From assembly GCA_009786825.1 (NCBI GenBank), contig WQRI01000006.1, positions 1 to 43,684 on the forward strand: DNA of 43,684 nt, given 5' to 3'. Shown here piece by piece: positions 41,764 through 43,684 of this stretch. The position numbers and the translations under genes are program-made. Source of the DNA: Bacillota bacterium. Its GTDB lineage: Bacteria; Bacillota; Clostridia; Christensenellales; WQRI01. Within the stretch, counting starts at the first letter, position 1. Every line of letters begins with the position of its first letter. The notes below the pieces were generated by a model. It was not told the origin of the DNA, did no database searches, and saw only the letters and a list, made by a program, of their open reading frames with translations.

Positions 41764-43684
41764 TTCATCTTCCATTAAGTTATCTATATCAAGAATATTC
41801 TCACTCGCTTCCATTTGAAGCCCAAACAACCTTGCGTAGATGCCACCATTTTGCATAAGTTCTTTATGCGTACCTGCTTCGGCTACGCGCCCTTCATCTA
41901 TAACAATTAAACTATCTACATCTTTTAGCGTGCTTAGCCTATGCGCTATTGTTATTGTGGTTTTGTTTTTAGATAGGTTTGCTATTGCGTTTTGAATGTT
42001 TTGCTCTGTTTGCGTATCCATAGCGGCTGTTGCTTCATCTAGTATTAGTATGCTAGGGTTTTTAAGTATCGCGCGCGCTATAGATATCCTTTGCTTCTCA
42101 CCGCCCGAAAACTCTTTGTTGCTTGTTACGTAAGTCTCGTACCCTTCCGCAAGTTTAACAATAAAGTTGTGACAGTCTGCAATTTTAGCGGCTTCTATAA
42201 CCTCTTCGCGAGTCGCGCTTGGTCTGCCATACCTTATGTTTTCTAAAACCGTGCCGTTAAAAAGGTAAATTTCTTGCGAGACAATAGCCATTGCTTTATG
42301 TATGCACTCTAATTTATAGTCTTTAATATTTGTGCCATCTACCAAAACTTCGCCACTTGTTGTGTCGTACAACCTGAATATTAAGTTTACAAGTGTAGAC
42401 TTTCCAACGCCCGACTTGCCCACAATACCTAAGTTTTTGCCCGCTTCTAGTTTAAAATTAATGCCTTTAAGTATGTCTTTATTTTTGTTGTAGTAAAAGC
42501 CAACATCACTAAATTCTACATCCCCCCTAATTTCACGAGCAATCGCATCTGGCTTCTCTTGCACGCTTGGCTCGCTATCTAATATCTCGAACACGCGCTG
42601 TGCAGATGCCAAACAATCAGACCACCACTTACCCACTTCCGACAAAAAGTCTAGCGGACCAAGCGCTAGGGCTAGCAAAAGCGTAAACGTAACAAAACTT
42701 CCAAAACTTATGTTGCCCTCTATTACTTGCCAACCGCCAAGCCCCCACGTTAGTATTGTTGCAAGCCCGATTATAAAAAGCAACACCGGGTAGTAACCCG
42801 CCCCCGCTTTATGAACATCGAAGTTTGCGTTTCTTAAAGAAACATTATTACCCCTAAACTTTTGGTTCTCTTCTTTCTCTTTGCCAAACGCCTTTATAAC
42901 AAGTTTGCCTTCTAAACTGTCGGTTAGTTGTGCGTTAAGGTTATGCTCTTTAGAATATGCCTTTACGTTCATCTTTTCGTAAATTGCGTTTATAACTAAA
43001 AGCGATATAAAGCCCAAAGTAAATACGCCAAACACAACAAGCGCAAGCCACCAACTTATTACAAACATAGCAACACCTATGCCCACCATCATCATACTTG
43101 TAATTATTATCCACGGCAAGCCATCTACAAAAAACCAATATAGTATGTTAGCGTCTTGCGTAACGCGTGTCATAAGCCCGCCCGTTTGGCGCGACACAAA
43201 AAAGCCAAGCGACAAACGCTGCATAGATGTAAACGTAAGCGCCTTTATATCGTGAACCACCCGCGCACCTACAATACTCATAAGTAAGCCTTGTATCATC
43301 ATAAACACAGCGCGGAAAAGCCTTATCACAATTAACAGCAACACAAAAAGCCCGATGTATCTGTAGTGATAAAAGTTGCCGTCCTCACTTAAAACCTGCT
43401 CGAAAATTAAGTTACCAACCAACAGTGGCACTACAATAAGTAAACTTGTTGCAATTGTGCTTGCAAGCACTTGCCAAAATACGTAAGCTTTATAGCGCTT
43501 AAAAAAGAAAAGCAAGCGCCTTGTAATAGTACTGCCCTTCATACACTTTGGGCAAACCTTGCGCTCTATATCTGGATATCTGCTTTTACACTCACGGCAA
43601 TACGCACCCCGCTCATCAATAAAATCTGCTTTTGTTATCGGCTCGCCTGCTAACACTTTGTTACAAACGCGCACAAATACTTCC
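41761..43684 (-). CDS. ABC exporter with N-terminal zinc ribbon (start beyond window)
   Basis: The frame stays open to the right edge (EVFVRVCNKVLAGEP...), and the only internal start is a GTG at 43674 that would cut a cysteine motif, so the gene is probably partial. Visible are a Cys-rich segment (CNKV...YCRECKSRYPDIERKVCPKC), six TMs in the next ~300 residues, and an ATPase domain with GKSGVGKST, FSGGEKQRISIARAIL and ILILDEATAAMD. It heads the three-gene unit with DUF1854 and the second exporter, and the two half-transporters may form a heterodimer. A cytoplasmic zinc ribbon on an exporter is unusual but fits this DUF1854-linked family. Confidence 0.9.
   Translation of the reverse strand, partial: EVFVRVCNKVLAGEPITKADFIDERGAYCRECKSRYPDIERKVCPKCMKGSTITRRLLFFFKRYKAYVFWQVLASTIATSLLIVVPLLVGNLIFEQVLSEDGNFYHYRYIGLFVLLLIVIRLFRAVFMMIQGLLMSIVGARVVHDIKALTFTSMQRLSLGFFVSRQTGGLMTRVTQDANILYWFFVDGLPWIIITSMMMVGIGVAMFVISWWLALVVFGVFTLGFISLLVINAIYEKMNVKAYSKEHNLNAQLTDSLEGKLVIKAFGKEKEENQKFRGNNVSLRNANFDVHKAGAGYYPVLLFIIGLATILTWGLGGWQVIEGNISFGSFVTFTLLLALALGPLDFLSEVGKWWSDCLASAQRVFEILDSEPSVQEKPDAIAREIRGDVEFSDVGFYYNKNKDILKGINFKLEAGKNLGIVGKSGVGKSTLVNLIFRLYDTTSGEVLVDGTNIKDYKLECIHKAMAIVSQEIYLFNGTVLENIRYGRPSATREEVIEAAKIADCHNFIVKLAEGYETYVTSNKEFSGGEKQRISIARAILKNPSILILDEATAAMDTQTEQNIQNAIANLSKNKTTITIAHRLSTLKDVDSLIVIDEGRVAEAGTHKELMQNGGIYARLFGLQMEASENILDIDNLMEDE

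Noticed and set aside
1-43684. tRNA or rRNA genes
   Set aside because: None of the intergenic stretches contains a recognisable cloverleaf, T-loop (GGTTCRANNCC) or rRNA motif.

Overview
The window is about 43.7 kb of low-GC DNA read with the standard code. Almost every gene lies on the minus strand. It most resembles an uncultured, spore-lineage Bacillota (Clostridia-like) chromosome. The evidence is a cotJ spore-coat locus, an L7Ae-like gene in the str operon, an RND exporter of the Gram-positive type, several lipoproteins with LVAC/FVGC lipoboxes, and sigma-A-type promoters with 17-bp spacers.

Layout. (1) 1-7100 is accessory DNA. It holds two copies of a phage-tail-like gene (one broken), a collagen-like lipoprotein between them, a small phage-type ORF with an in-frame amber, a 208-bp palindrome, and an AlbA_2/Schlafen-type ATP-binding regulator flanked by 71-bp direct repeats. 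(2) 7146-8190 is a cotJA-cotJB-cotJC operon whose CotJC stops at residue 63. (3) 8424-12712 is a MarR regulator plus RND exporter with a promoter/operator. (4) 13070-20708 is rpoB-rpoC behind a ~410-nt leader, separated from the usual rplJ/rplL and preceded by a dinD homologue. (5) 22348-26404 holds an MBG/RCC1-repeat lipoprotein and a membrane protein. (6) 26643-28723 is trxB, then rplM-rpsI. (7) 29039-34252 is an ABC ATPase, two FtsX-like permeases and a repeat-containing lipoprotein in one operon. (8) 34360-38273 is the str operon: L7Ae-like, rpsL, rpsG, fusA. (9) 38504 to the right edge is two ABC exporters around a DUF1854 protein.

The most unusual signal lies between the genes. At least three unrelated families of intergenic elements recur: tandem-heptamer arms around a conserved core, a long 5'-UTR hairpin, and a terminal-inverted-repeat element. 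In each family the core is conserved, while the outer arms differ from copy to copy and stay complementary within each copy. Arms commonly start at, or include, the stop codon of the upstream gene, even inside rpoB-rpoC and rpsL-rpsG. This pattern of arms that match the local flank is the best candidate here for an undescribed system. All assignments come from reading the sequence; no database search was run.
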